Assembly: GCF_019748365.1 (NCBI RefSeq) | Contig: NZ_JAIEPN010000040.1 | Span: 1 to 64,000, forward strand | From: Novosphingobium sp. | Lineage (GTDB): Bacteria; Pseudomonadota; Alphaproteobacteria; Sphingomonadales; Sphingomonadaceae | Direction: 5' to 3' | DNA length: 64,000 bases | Shown here: in pieces, positions 28,251 through 37,070 of the stretch | How positions within the stretch are numbered: the first letter of the stretch is position 1 | Layout: every line of letters starts with the position of its first letter | Translations under genes and position numbers: made by a program | Notes under the pieces: generated by a model | Seen by the model: the letters and a program-made list of their open reading frames with translations, nothing else | The model's database searches: none | What the model was told of the DNA's origin: nothing

Positions 28251-29174
28251 TCAGCGCAGGAAATCGAACAGCGAGAGATTGGCGAGCTTGGTGAAGCTGG
28301 CCTGGCTCGCTTCGAGCACGGTGGAAAGCTGCTGCAGGCGGGCCAGCGCGGAGCCCAGTTCGGGCGCGCCGATATCCTCCTGCTGCGAGGCGCGGGCCTC
28401 GCTCATCGTCTGCTGGCGCTCGGTCGAAAGATCGATCCAGCTGAGCCGCGAGCCAACCACGGTCTGCGCGGTGGTGATGGCGTCTAGCCCGTTGGCGAGC
28501 GTGCCAAGCGCGGCCTGCGCGGTGGCGGCGGTGCTGGCGGCGCCGGAGGCGAGCGCATCGGACAGCGATTTGATGACCGTCATCAGATCGGTCTGGTTGC
28601 CGGCCGGGTCCTTGAACGAGAGGAATTCGGGGCCGGTCAGGCTGCGGCTGACGGTCTGGCCGTCGCCCAGGGACAGCTGCCCGGCGCTGCCGCTGCCGAT
28701 GTACTGCGCCTGCCCCGAGGCGCTGATCTGGTAAGCATCGCCGGGGCTGTCACCGCCGAACAGGGCGTGGCCGGCGCTGTCGCGCGTGTTGGCAAGGCCG
28801 ACAAGGCCCTGGTGGATCTGCGCGAGTTCCGACGCGATGCTGGCGCGCTGCGCGGGGGGCAGCAGCGTGGAGGCAGCCTGCGTCGTGAGTTCCTGCGCGC
28901 GGGAGACGTAAGTCGCGAACTGGCCCAGCGCGGTGTCGGTCAGGTTGAGATCGACCATGGCGCGGTTGGTTGCGTCGATGTCGATCGCGCCGATGCTTTC
29001 GGCACGCGCCAGCGCGCGCAGCTGCGAGGCGGCGAGCGGATCGTCGGACGACTTGGTGATCTTGCTGTTCGAGCTGATCTGATTCTGCAGCTCCTCCGCC
29101 TGCCCGCGCAGCGCCGAAAGGTTCTGCGTCGAGCGTTCGTAGAAGGCCGAAGTGCTGGTGGCGAAGATGCTCAT
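28251..29174 (-). CDS. flgL: flagellar hook-filament junction protein FlgL (HAP3)
   Basis: Flagellin-like N/C termini; downstream of flgK. Confidence 0.9.
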   Translation of the reverse strand: MSIFATSTSAFYERSTQNLSALRGQAEELQNQISSNSKITKSSDDPLAASQLRALARAESIGAIDIDATNRAMVDLNLTDTALGQFATYVSRAQELTTQAASTLLPPAQRASIASELAQIHQGLVGLANTRDSAGHALFGGDSPGDAYQISASGQAQYIGSGSAGQLSLGDGQTVSRSLTGPEFLSFKDPAGNQTDLMTVIKSLSDALASGAASTAATAQAALGTLANGLDAITTAQTVVGSRLSWIDLSTERQQTMSEARASQQEDIGAPELGSALARLQQLSTVLEASQASFTKLANLSLFDFLR

Positions 29175-29181
29175 GACATGC

Positions 29182-30522
29182 CTACCGGATCTGGAGCAGC
29201 GAATCGAAGATCGACGCGGCTACCTGCATGACCCGGCCCGAGGCCTGGAACGCCTGCTGGTAGCGGACGAGATTGACGCCTTCGGCATCGAGATTGACGC
29301 CGGTCTGGGCGGCGAGCGCGGTCCTTGCCGCGTCCGAGATCGTGGCGAGCGCATCGCGGGTGACGGTGCGGCCCGAAACAGAGGCCGAGATATCGAACAG
29401 GATCGCGTCCATCTTGCCGGCGGGATCGGCGGTGGAAAGTGCGCTGCGCAGGGCTTCGAGGTTTCCGGCGTCGCGGCTGTTCTTCGGCGCACCGGAGGGG
29501 GCGGTGGCGATCTTCGCGGGGTCGCTGGTGGCAAGCGCGATGGTCGCCGCGGTGTTGCCCGAAAGGAGCGCCGTGCCGGCGGCGCCATCGCGGTCGGTGC
29601 CGCCGCCTTGTGCGGTGTTGACCGTGGTGACGATGGTGCCGGCAAGACCATCGAGATCGTCCTGCAGCTGGGCGAGCTTGCCGAGCGCGAGTTGCTGGCC
29701 GGCGAGCGAGCCGCCTGACAAGGCCAGCGCGTTGCCACCGAGCGTGTAATCCACCGTGCCATCTGCGGCGGTCGTCATCGCCAGCGTGGCGGTGCTGCCG
29801 CCGTTAACGAGCGTCGTGGCAGGCGCAGTGCTGCCGAGCGTGACGGTGACGCTGCCGTCCTGCGCCAGCGTGGTGCCGATATCGCCGTACTGGCTGAGAT
29901 CGGCGAGGAGCTTGTCGCGCTGGTCGAGAAGGGCGGTCTGGTCGGAGCTGGCATCTGCCGCGCGGGCGAGGCGCAAGTTGGTGCGCGCGAGTTCGCCGGC
30001 GATGCGATTGATCTGGGTGACGCCGCTGGAGGCTTCGAACTGCAGGCCCTTGCCGACCGCGTCCATTTCCTTGGAGGCGATCTGGAAGGTGGCCGTCATC
30101 GTGCGCGCGGCTTCGATCACCGAGGCGCGCAGCGAGGTATCGACCGGGTCTTCCTTCAGCTTGTGCAGCGCGGATTCGAAGCCGGTGATCGCAGGGTATA
30201 CGCCCGATTGTTCGAGCGCGGATTCGATGTAACCGAGGCCCCTCACTTCGGTATCGGCGCGCGCCGAGTCGGAGCCGGTGCGGCGCACTTCGCTCTGGCG
30301 GAAAGCATCGGCGTTGCGCACGACCTTTTCCACCCGCACGCCCGAAAGCGAAACATCGCGCACGCTCTGGTTGTAGCCGGTGGAGGCGACTTCGGTGAGG
30401 CCGATGGTGCGGCGGACATAGCCGTCGGTCGCCGCGTTCGAGATGTTCTGCGCAGTGACATCCAGCCCGATGCGGGCCGCCTTGGCGCCGGAGAGGCCGA
30501 TGGAGAGGAGATCGGAAGCCAT
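29182..30522 (-). CDS. flgK: flagellar hook-associated protein FlgK (HAP1)
   Basis: GLSGAKAARIGLDVTAQNISNAATDGYVRRTI; C-terminal EGVNLVRYQQAFQASGRVMQVAASIFDSLLQI. Confidence 0.95.
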   Translation of the reverse strand: MASDLLSIGLSGAKAARIGLDVTAQNISNAATDGYVRRTIGLTEVASTGYNQSVRDVSLSGVRVEKVVRNADAFRQSEVRRTGSDSARADTEVRGLGYIESALEQSGVYPAITGFESALHKLKEDPVDTSLRASVIEAARTMTATFQIASKEMDAVGKGLQFEASSGVTQINRIAGELARTNLRLARAADASSDQTALLDQRDKLLADLSQYGDIGTTLAQDGSVTVTLGSTAPATTLVNGGSTATLAMTTAADGTVDYTLGGNALALSGGSLAGQQLALGKLAQLQDDLDGLAGTIVTTVNTAQGGGTDRDGAAGTALLSGNTAATIALATSDPAKIATAPSGAPKNSRDAGNLEALRSALSTADPAGKMDAILFDISASVSGRTVTRDALATISDAARTALAAQTGVNLDAEGVNLVRYQQAFQASGRVMQVAASIFDSLLQIR

Positions 30523-30525
30523 GGC

Positions 30526-30855
30526 TTATCCCTCCTTTGCAGCAGCGGGCGGCGCGGCGGGCAGCAGTTTTGCGAACTGCGCTTCAAGCTGCTTCGCCAG
30601 CCCGAAGGTGCCCGCTTCGGCGGCGATGTCCGCGAAGCGTTCATCGCGCATCTGGGTGAAGGTTTGCTGCGCCTGGCCGCCGAAGATCGGATCATCGCCG
30701 GCAAGGCTCGTGGCGCGCGCGGCGGCGAGCATCTGGCGCACGAAGATCGCCTCGAAGCCCTGCGCCGCCTTCTTGAGCGCGGCGCGGTCAGCGGCGGAGG
30801 GGGCCTGCGGGCTGGTTGCCAGCATGGGCACAGCGGAGGACGTGAGCGGGCTCAT
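30526..30855 (-). CDS. flgJ: rod-binding protein FlgJ, N-terminal domain only (no peptidoglycan hydrolase domain)
   Basis: AAQGFEAIFVRQMLAAARATSLAGDDPIFGGQAQQTFTQMRDERFADIAA. Confidence 0.9.
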   Translation of the reverse strand: MSPLTSSAVPMLATSPQAPSAADRAALKKAAQGFEAIFVRQMLAAARATSLAGDDPIFGGQAQQTFTQMRDERFADIAAEAGTFGLAKQLEAQFAKLLPAAPPAAAKEG

Positions 30856-31961
30856 ATGATCTCCATCTCCGCACGCAGAGCGCCGGCCTGCTTGAGCGCT
30901 TCGAGAATGGCGACGAGATCGGACGGGGTGACGCCGAGCTTGTTGAGCGCATCGACGAGGCTGGAGAGCGAGGCGCCGGGCTTGAACAGCGCGACATGGG
31001 CCTGGCCTTCCTCGGCGCTGATCTGGCTCGCCGGAGTGACCACGGTCTGCCCGCGGCTGAACGCGCCGGGCTGCGAGACCTGCGGCTTCTCGTCGATCTT
31101 CACGACAAGCTTGCCGTGGCTGATTGCCGCGGGCGAGAGGCGCACGGCGCTGTTGATGACGACGGTGCCAGTGCGGCTGTTGACGATGACCTTGGCGGCG
31201 GTTTCGGCCGGGGTGACTTCGATCATCTCGATCGAAGCCATCATCGTGGCGCGCGTGTCGGTCGCGGCGGGCAGGCGGATCGCAAGGGTGATGCCGTCTT
31301 CCACCGTCGCGGCGCCGGGAAAGCGGACGTTGACGGCATCGCGGACGCGGCTGGCGGTGAGGAAATCAGCCTTGAACAGGTTCCAGCGCAGCACTTCGCT
31401 GCTGTCGAAACCGGTGGCGACCGCGCGCTCGACGCTGGCGCCTTCGGCAATGCGGCCAACGGTGGGGACGTTGACGGTGAGCTGGCTGCCATCCCTGCCG
31501 GTGATGCCGAGCCCGCCGACGGCGAGATTGCCCTGCGCCATCGCATAGATCTGCCCGTCCGCGCCATAGAGCGGGGCGAGGATGAGCGCGCCGCCGCGCA
31601 GGGACTTGGCCTTGCCGATAGTCGAGACGGTAACGTCGATGCGCTGGCCGGGCTTGGCGAAGGCGGGGAGATCGGCGGTGATGAGCACGGCGGCAGCGTT
31701 CTTGAGCCCCGGCGCGATGCCCTGCGGCAGCTGCACGCCGAGACGGCCCGAAACGCCGCGCATCGCCTGCGTGATGTATTCGAGGTTGTCGTCACCCGTG
31801 CCGGGGAGGCCGACGACGACGCCGTAGCCCGTGAGCTGGTTGGTGCGCACGCCCTGGAACGCGCCGAGATCGCGCACGCGGTCGGCATGCGCGGGGGTGG
31901 GTGTGAGGGCCAGCGCCGCGAGAAGGGCCATGAGGCCGCGCAGGAGGGGAGTGCGGGCCAT
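30852..31961 (-). CDS. flgI: flagellar P-ring protein FlgI
   Basis: VRDLGAFQGVRTNQLTGYGVVVGLPGTGDD; ORF extends upstream but the signal-peptide ATG is at 31961. Confidence 0.96.
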   Translation of the reverse strand: MARTPLLRGLMALLAALALTPTPAHADRVRDLGAFQGVRTNQLTGYGVVVGLPGTGDDNLEYITQAMRGVSGRLGVQLPQGIAPGLKNAAAVLITADLPAFAKPGQRIDVTVSTIGKAKSLRGGALILAPLYGADGQIYAMAQGNLAVGGLGITGRDGSQLTVNVPTVGRIAEGASVERAVATGFDSSEVLRWNLFKADFLTASRVRDAVNVRFPGAATVEDGITLAIRLPAATDTRATMMASIEMIEVTPAETAAKVIVNSRTGTVVINSAVRLSPAAISHGKLVVKIDEKPQVSQPGAFSRGQTVVTPASQISAEEGQAHVALFKPGASLSSLVDALNKLGVTPSDLVAILEALKQAGALRAEMEII

Positions 31962-31963
31962 GG

Positions 31964-32713
31964 TCAGAACGGGGTGATCATGCTGAAGAACTTCGAGAGC
32001 CAGCCTTCGCGGCTGGCGCGGCCGATCGAACCGTTGCCGGTGTAGTTGATGCGCGCATCGGCAACCTGCGTGGAACGCACGCGGTTGTCCGCATCGATAT
32101 CGCCGAGGCGGACGATGCCGGAAAACTGCACCCATTCCTGGCCCTGGCTCAGCAGCAAGCGCTTTTCTCCTACGACGAGCGCCGTGCCATTTGGGCGCAC
32201 TTCGGCAATGGTGACGGAAACCTCGCCGCCGAGCGTGCTCGTCTGCGTGGCATTCCCCTGTCCGTTGAACGACGATCCGCCCGAAGCTTTAAGGGCGTTG
32301 GGATCGAGGAAGGAGAGCGGCCCGGCGGTGGGCGGCACAATGTTGAAGCCGCCGTCCTTCTGCGTTCTGGAAGCCGCTGTCTTCGAGGAATTGAGGTTTT
32401 CGGTGAGGATGATCGTCAGCGGATCGCCCACCGCATGCGCGCGGCGGCCTTCGGCGAGGCCGATGTAGCCGGTCGAGGCGTTGAAGATCGCGCCGTCTGC
32501 GGGGCGCGGTGCAGGAGCAGGCGGCAGCGCTGCGCCGAAGCCTTGCTCAGGACGCGTGGGGCGGCCATGCGCGTGGCTGGCGGGTACAATGGCGGCGAGG
32601 ACCACGGCGGGCGGCACAAGCAGGCAGACGAGCAGCTTGAGGCCGAGCGGCCTGCCGTCGATCGGGCCGTTTGCGGAAGCGCGGAAGCCGGCTTCGAAGG
32701 GGGAATCCATCAT
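31964..32713 (-). CDS. flgH: flagellar L-ring protein FlgH
   Basis: GDPLTIILTENLNSSKTAASRTQKDGGFNIV...GEVSVTIAEVRPNGTALVVGEKRLLLSQGQEWVQFSGIVRLGDI. Confidence 0.95.
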   Translation of the reverse strand: MMDSPFEAGFRASANGPIDGRPLGLKLLVCLLVPPAVVLAAIVPASHAHGRPTRPEQGFGAALPPAPAPRPADGAIFNASTGYIGLAEGRRAHAVGDPLTIILTENLNSSKTAASRTQKDGGFNIVPPTAGPLSFLDPNALKASGGSSFNGQGNATQTSTLGGEVSVTIAEVRPNGTALVVGEKRLLLSQGQEWVQFSGIVRLGDIDADNRVRSTQVADARINYTGNGSIGRASREGWLSKFFSMITPF

Positions 32714-32727
32714 GGGGTGGGCTTCCG

Positions 32728-33516
32728 TCAAAGAGTCTGGTTGGCGTTCTTGAGCATTTCGTCGACCGCCGAAATCATCTTGGAATTGACCTCGTAGGCG
32801 CGCTGGGTCTCGATCATGTCGACGAGTTCCTCGACGACATTGACGTTCGAGCTTTCGAGGAAGCCCTGCCGGATGCGCCCGCGCCCGAGTTCGCCCGCGA
32901 TGCCGATCTGCGCGGCGCCGCTGGCGGCGGTTTCGGTGAGGAAGTTGTCCCCGCCCGCCGCAAGGCCCGCCGGATTTGCGAAGCTGGCGATGGTGATCTG
33001 GCCAAGCTGCGCTGGCTCGGCCGTTGCGGGGAGCGTGGCAGAGACAGTGCCATCGGGCGCGATGGTGATCGAGGTTGCGCCTTCGGGGATGACGACCGGT
33101 GGCTGGACGACGAAGCCCTGGGCCGTGACGAGCTGACCTTCCGCCGAGCGGCTGAAATTGCCCGCGCGGGTATAGGCGAGCTGGCCTCCGGGCAGTGTGA
33201 CCTGGAAATAGCCGTCGCCATCGAGCGCGAGATCGAGCGCGTTGCTGGTGGTCTGCATCGGCCCCTGCGTGGTGATCCGCGTGGTCGACTGGATGCCGAC
33301 GCCCGTGCCGAGGTTGAGCCCGGTGGCATAAGCGGTTTCGCCCGAGGACTGCTGCCCTGCTGTGCGCGCATCCTGATAGGCCATGGTCGCGAAGTTGGCG
33401 CGATCCCGCTTGAAGCCGGTGGTGCCGACGTTGGCGAGATTGTTGGCGATCACGCGCATCCGCGTGTCCTGTGCTTCGAGACCGGTGCGGGCGACGTGAA
33501 GGGCGGAAGAGGGCAT
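32728..33516 (-). CDS. flgG: flagellar distal rod protein FlgG
   Basis: NLANVGTTGFKRDRANFATMAYQ; C-terminal VVEELVDMIETQRAYEVNSKMISAVDEMLKNANQTL. Confidence 0.96.
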   Translation of the reverse strand: MPSSALHVARTGLEAQDTRMRVIANNLANVGTTGFKRDRANFATMAYQDARTAGQQSSGETAYATGLNLGTGVGIQSTTRITTQGPMQTTSNALDLALDGDGYFQVTLPGGQLAYTRAGNFSRSAEGQLVTAQGFVVQPPVVIPEGATSITIAPDGTVSATLPATAEPAQLGQITIASFANPAGLAAGGDNFLTETAASGAAQIGIAGELGRGRIRQGFLESSNVNVVEELVDMIETQRAYEVNSKMISAVDEMLKNANQTL

Positions 33517-33548
33517 GGGGATCAGGTCCTTGGCAAAATGGGGTCAGA

Positions 33549-34289
33549 TCAGGTGAGGCGCATGAGACCGGAGCCGCCTTCGTCGAGCTCCTTCGCGGTC
33601 GAGATGAGCTTGGTGCGCATGTCGAACAGGCGCTGGGCCTCGACCATTTCAACGAGCACGCGGGTTGGCTCGACATTGGATTGCTCAAGGCTGCCGGGCT
33701 GGAGCCGGGCTTCCTCGTCAGCGGGCAGCGCGCCGCCTCCGGCCACGCGGAACAGACCGTCGAGCCCTTTCTGGATGGCAGAGCCGGCGGTGCTGACGAG
33801 TTTGATCCGGCCGACTTCCTGCGGCGGCTGGTCCGGATTCTCCGGCGCGGCGGCGAGCACGCGGCCATCGGGGGCGATGGTGATCCTCGCGCCGGGGGGC
33901 ACCGTGACCGGCCCGGCATCGCCGACGACCGGCCGGCCATCGCCATTGGTGAGCAACCCCGTCGCATCGACCGACAAGTCGCCGCGCCGGGTATAGGCTT
34001 CTTCGCCGTCCGCGCCCTGCACGGCCAGCATGGTTCGCCCGCTCAGCGCAATGTCGAGCGGATTGCCCGTTTCGATCAGGGTGCCCTGCTTCATGTTGGC
34101 ACCGCGCACTTCGCCGCGCGTCATCGCACGCGCTTCGATGCTGGGGCCTTTCAAGGTCATCGGATCGGCGTTCAGCATCTCGGCGCGAAAACCGATGGTC
34201 TGCGCGTTGGCCATGTTGCTCGCGATCACCTGCTGGGTGACCATCGAGCCGGTGAGGCCGGAGTAGGCGGTGTAGATCAGGCGGTCCAT
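33549..34289 (-). CDS. flgF: flagellar proximal rod protein FlgF
   Basis: MDRLIYTAYSGLTGSMVTQQVIASNMANAQTIGFRAEM. Confidence 0.95.
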   Translation of the reverse strand: MDRLIYTAYSGLTGSMVTQQVIASNMANAQTIGFRAEMLNADPMTLKGPSIEARAMTRGEVRGANMKQGTLIETGNPLDIALSGRTMLAVQGADGEEAYTRRGDLSVDATGLLTNGDGRPVVGDAGPVTVPPGARITIAPDGRVLAAAPENPDQPPQEVGRIKLVSTAGSAIQKGLDGLFRVAGGGALPADEEARLQPGSLEQSNVEPTRVLVEMVEAQRLFDMRTKLISTAKELDEGGSGLMRLT

Positions 34290-34319
34290 GGCGGGATGTC
34301 AGCCTCAGGTTAAGGTGGC

Positions 34320-35129
34320 TCAGGTGCGCAGGTTGATGATGGTCTGCGAGATCTGCGTGGCGGTATCGATAGCCTTGGCATTGGCCTGGAAATTGCGCTG
34401 CGCGGTGATCAGGCCGACCATTTCCTCTGAGAGATCGACGTTCGAGCGTTCGAGCGCGCCAGAGAGGATGCTGCCGTAGTAGCCTTCGTCGGGCTGGCCA
34501 TATGTGGCGACGCCAGAGAGGCCGGTGGCGCTCCAGTTGGCCGAGCCTTCCTGGCGCAGACCGCCGGGGGCGATGAACGTGGCGAGTGCGACCATGCCGA
34601 TCGCCGTATTGGTGCCATCGGCATAGGAGGCGGTGATCACGCCGTTCTTGCCAACCGTGACCCCGGCGAACTGCGCCCCGGCGGCATTGGTCGCCGGAAC
34701 TTGGGCGGATTGCGGCGTGGTGCCTGACACAACGCCGGTTGCATCGGTGGGGAAGACCTGCAGGCGATTGCCGCCGCGCATGAGATAGCCGTTATCGTCG
34801 ATCTCGAAGGCGCCGTTGCGGGTGTAGAGCGTATCGCCGGTGACCGCCGAACGCGTGGTGAAGAAGCCGTCTCCGTTGACCACAAGATCAAGCGCATTGC
34901 CGGTCTGCTCGACCGGGCCCTGCTTGAAGTTCTGGTTCACGGCCTCGACCGTGGAGCCGATGCCGATGAGAAGCTTGGGATTGGTGAAGGCGCTGCCCGC
35001 GACGATATCGGAGAAGGCCACGGTGCTCTTCTTGAACCCGTTGGTTTCGGCGTTGGCGATGTTGTTGCTGATCACGCCAAGGTCGGTCTGGGCGTTCTTG
35101 AGGCCGTTGAGCGAAGTGTAGAACGACAT
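34320..35129 (-). CDS. flgE: flagellar hook protein FlgE (short, 269 aa)
   Basis: MSFYTSLNGLKNAQTDLGVISNNIANAETNGFKKSTVAFSDIV; C-terminal NVDLSEEMVGLITAQRNFQANAKAIDTATQISQTIINLRT. Confidence 0.93.
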   Translation of the reverse strand: MSFYTSLNGLKNAQTDLGVISNNIANAETNGFKKSTVAFSDIVAGSAFTNPKLLIGIGSTVEAVNQNFKQGPVEQTGNALDLVVNGDGFFTTRSAVTGDTLYTRNGAFEIDDNGYLMRGGNRLQVFPTDATGVVSGTTPQSAQVPATNAAGAQFAGVTVGKNGVITASYADGTNTAIGMVALATFIAPGGLRQEGSANWSATGLSGVATYGQPDEGYYGSILSGALERSNVDLSEEMVGLITAQRNFQANAKAIDTATQISQTIINLRT

Positions 35130-35145
35130 GTCTGGGGGTCCTTTC

Positions 35146-35439
35146 TCAGATATTCAGGCCGGTGAGCTTATCGAGCTTGGCCTCGATCGATTTCAGCGTG
35201 TCCGAGGTGCTGTTCGCCGCCGACAGGCTGGAGAACTGGGCGAGCTGGGCGATCATCTGGCTGTTGTCGACCGGCTCGGTCGGGTCCTGATTCTGCAGCT
35301 GCGCGGTGAGCAGCTTGATGAAATCGTTGGCGCCCAAGGAACCCCACGCGCTCTTCGCGGTGGACGTGACAGCCTTGGCAGCGGAGGAGGCGGTCGAGAC
35401 GGCAGCCGCCGCCGAGTTGGGATTGATCGGGATCATCAC
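35146..35439 (-). CDS. flgD: hook scaffolding protein FlgD, minimal (97 aa)
   Basis: [38 protein letters not shown] matches the conserved FlgD N-terminal core. Confidence 0.92.
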   Translation of the reverse strand: MMIPINPNSAAAAVSTASSAAKAVTSTAKSAWGSLGANDFIKLLTAQLQNQDPTEPVDNSQMIAQLAQFSSLSAANSTSDTLKSIEAKLDKLTGLNI

Positions 35440-35855
35440 TTCATCCTCATCGTTTCGAGCATCAGTTGCTTGGCGGTCTGCATCGCTTCGACCACGTTCT
35501 GGTACTGGCGGGCGCTTTCCATCATCTCGACCAGCTCGGCGTTCTCATCGACCGGGGCCTCCCAGATATCGCCGTTGGCATCGGCGAGCGGGTGATCGGG
35601 ATCGTGCATGCGCACCGGCGCTGCCTCGCTGCGATAGACTCCGGCGACGCGCACAGTGGCGAGGCCGGAGGTGCGATCGAGCTCTTCTGCAAAGACCGGG
35701 CGCAAGGGGCGGTAGGCGGCGTCCTTGCTGGCGGCGATGTTGCCGGCATTGGCAAGGTTGGAAGCCGAGGCGTTCATCCGCACCAGCTGCGCCGACATGG
35801 CGCGCGCGGTAACGTCGAACAGCGAGAGGGGTTGATTGCCGCCAGCCATGCTCAT
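35436..35855 (-). CDS. flgC: flagellar rod protein FlgC
   Basis: [63 protein letters not shown]. Confidence 0.95.
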   Translation of the reverse strand: MSMAGGNQPLSLFDVTARAMSAQLVRMNASASNLANAGNIAASKDAAYRPLRPVFAEELDRTSGLATVRVAGVYRSEAAPVRMHDPDHPLADANGDIWEAPVDENAELVEMMESARQYQNVVEAMQTAKQLMLETMRMK

Positions 35856-36199
35856 TCGCCCTTGATCGCGCGGGTGAGCGTTTCGACCCGGCCGCGGATG
35901 AACGAAAGCGTGGCGGAATAGCCCACGGCGTTTTCGGCGAAGGCGGTCTGCTCGGTCGCCATCTCGACGGTGTTGCCATCGAGGCTGGGCATGACCGGCA
36001 TGCGGTAGCGTGTGGCAGCAGACATCGCCTGGGCCTCGCTCGCACCGGCAGTGCGGGCCTTGAGGGCGGCGGCGAAATCGATGTCCTTCGCCTTGTAGCC
36101 CGGCGTGCCTGCATTCGCGAGGTTGGAGGCGAGCAGGCCCATGCGCTGCGATCGCAGTTCGAGTGCCGCGCCGTGGATGCCGAAAAGAGAGTCACTCAT
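35852..36199 (-). CDS. flgB: flagellar rod protein FlgB
   Basis: [38 protein letters not shown]. Confidence 0.95.
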   Translation of the reverse strand: MSDSLFGIHGAALELRSQRMGLLASNLANAGTPGYKAKDIDFAAALKARTAGASEAQAMSAATRYRMPVMPSLDGNTVEMATEQTAFAENAVGYSATLSFIRGRVETLTRAIKGE

Positions 36200-36240
36200 G
36201 GATCGTGGCCTTGAAAGACGGTTTTTCCTGCCTTGTGATC

Positions 36241-36256
36241 AGCAAGGGGCGTGCCA
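36241..36256 (-). promoter_or_regulatory. sigma-54 (-24/-12) promoter of the flgB operon
   Basis: Minus strand TGGCACGCCCCTTGCT, full match to TGGCACG-N4-TTGCW, about 40 nt upstream of flgB. Confidence 0.88.
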
Positions 36257-36299
36257 AGCGCTGAAATGCGGGGGATTGCAGTCCACGGCCGGGTTTCGT

Positions 36300-36317
36300 C
36301 CGGCAAGCGCTTGCCGG
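36300..36317. promoter_or_regulatory. perfect 18-bp palindrome, candidate activator site
   Basis: CCGGCAAGCGCTTGCCGG, in the divergent flgB / 36402 intergenic region. Confidence 0.6.
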
Positions 36318-36401
36318 GTCGCGGCAAATTCCTTCCGCCGCCTCTGAAGGTTGCTTGCATGCTGCCGTTCTTAGGAGGTCAGAGAGCGAGGCACTGCAGC
36401 G

Positions 36402-37070
36402 ATGGACTTTGCACGCATGTTCGACCCGATTGCGGCGAGCATTGTCATCAGTGGAACCCTGGGCGCTACGGCGCTGCGCAGCGGCTTGGCGGACTGCGGC
36501 GCTGCGCTGGGTGCCTTGGTGCAGCGCCGGTTTCGCGCGGACCAAGTGCGCGGCGCGCTGGCACCGATGGTCGCGCAGGCCGAACGCGAGGGACTGTTGC
36601 GGGCAAACCTTCGCCCGAGCGGCGATGCTACCATCGACTCCGCCCTCGGTGTCCTGATCCAGACCCGCAGCCTCGCCGCCTTTGTCAACAGCGACGATGC
36701 TGCCCGCGAAGCGCGCGTTTCCCGTTCCGTGCGTGCAGTGCGCACGCTGGCGCTGGGGGCGGAACTCTCGCCGGTGTTCGGGCTTGCGGGCACGCTCATT
36801 TCGCTGAGCCAGTTGCCGGTAGAGGGTCTTGCGCGCGGGGCCTTCATGGGGGCCATTTCGATGGCGGTGCTGACGACGCTTTATGGCCTGCTCCTTGGCA
36901 ACCTGATTCTGGCGCCGCTCTCGCGCGCGGTCGAACGGCGCGTAGAGGCAGAGGAAGCGGCAAGGCGGGAAATCGCCGATTGGTTGATCGCCAAGCTGGG
37001 GCCGGTCTGTCCGCCGGTGCAGGCGGCGGGAAGCGCGGTTCGCCGCGCCTACTTGCGCGAGGTGCCATGA
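36402..37070 (+). CDS. MotA/TolQ/ExbB-family proton channel-like protein, distinct from motA
   Basis: VIQTRSLAAFVNSDDA...LGAELSPVFGLAGTLISLSQLP...GAFMGAISMAVLTTLYGLLLGNLILAPLSRAVERR. Confidence 0.8.
   Translation: MDFARMFDPIAASIVISGTLGATALRSGLADCGAALGALVQRRFRADQVRGALAPMVAQAEREGLLRANLRPSGDATIDSALGVLIQTRSLAAFVNSDDAAREARVSRSVRAVRTLALGAELSPVFGLAGTLISLSQLPVEGLARGAFMGAISMAVLTTLYGLLLGNLILAPLSRAVERRVEAEEAARREIADWLIAKLGPVCPPVQAAGSAVRRAYLREVP

Noticed and set aside
36301-36316. CGGCAAGCGCTTGCCG read as a sigma-54 promoter
   Set aside because: Same one-base-short spacing and perfect palindromy; a consensus promoter exists nearby at 36241-36256.
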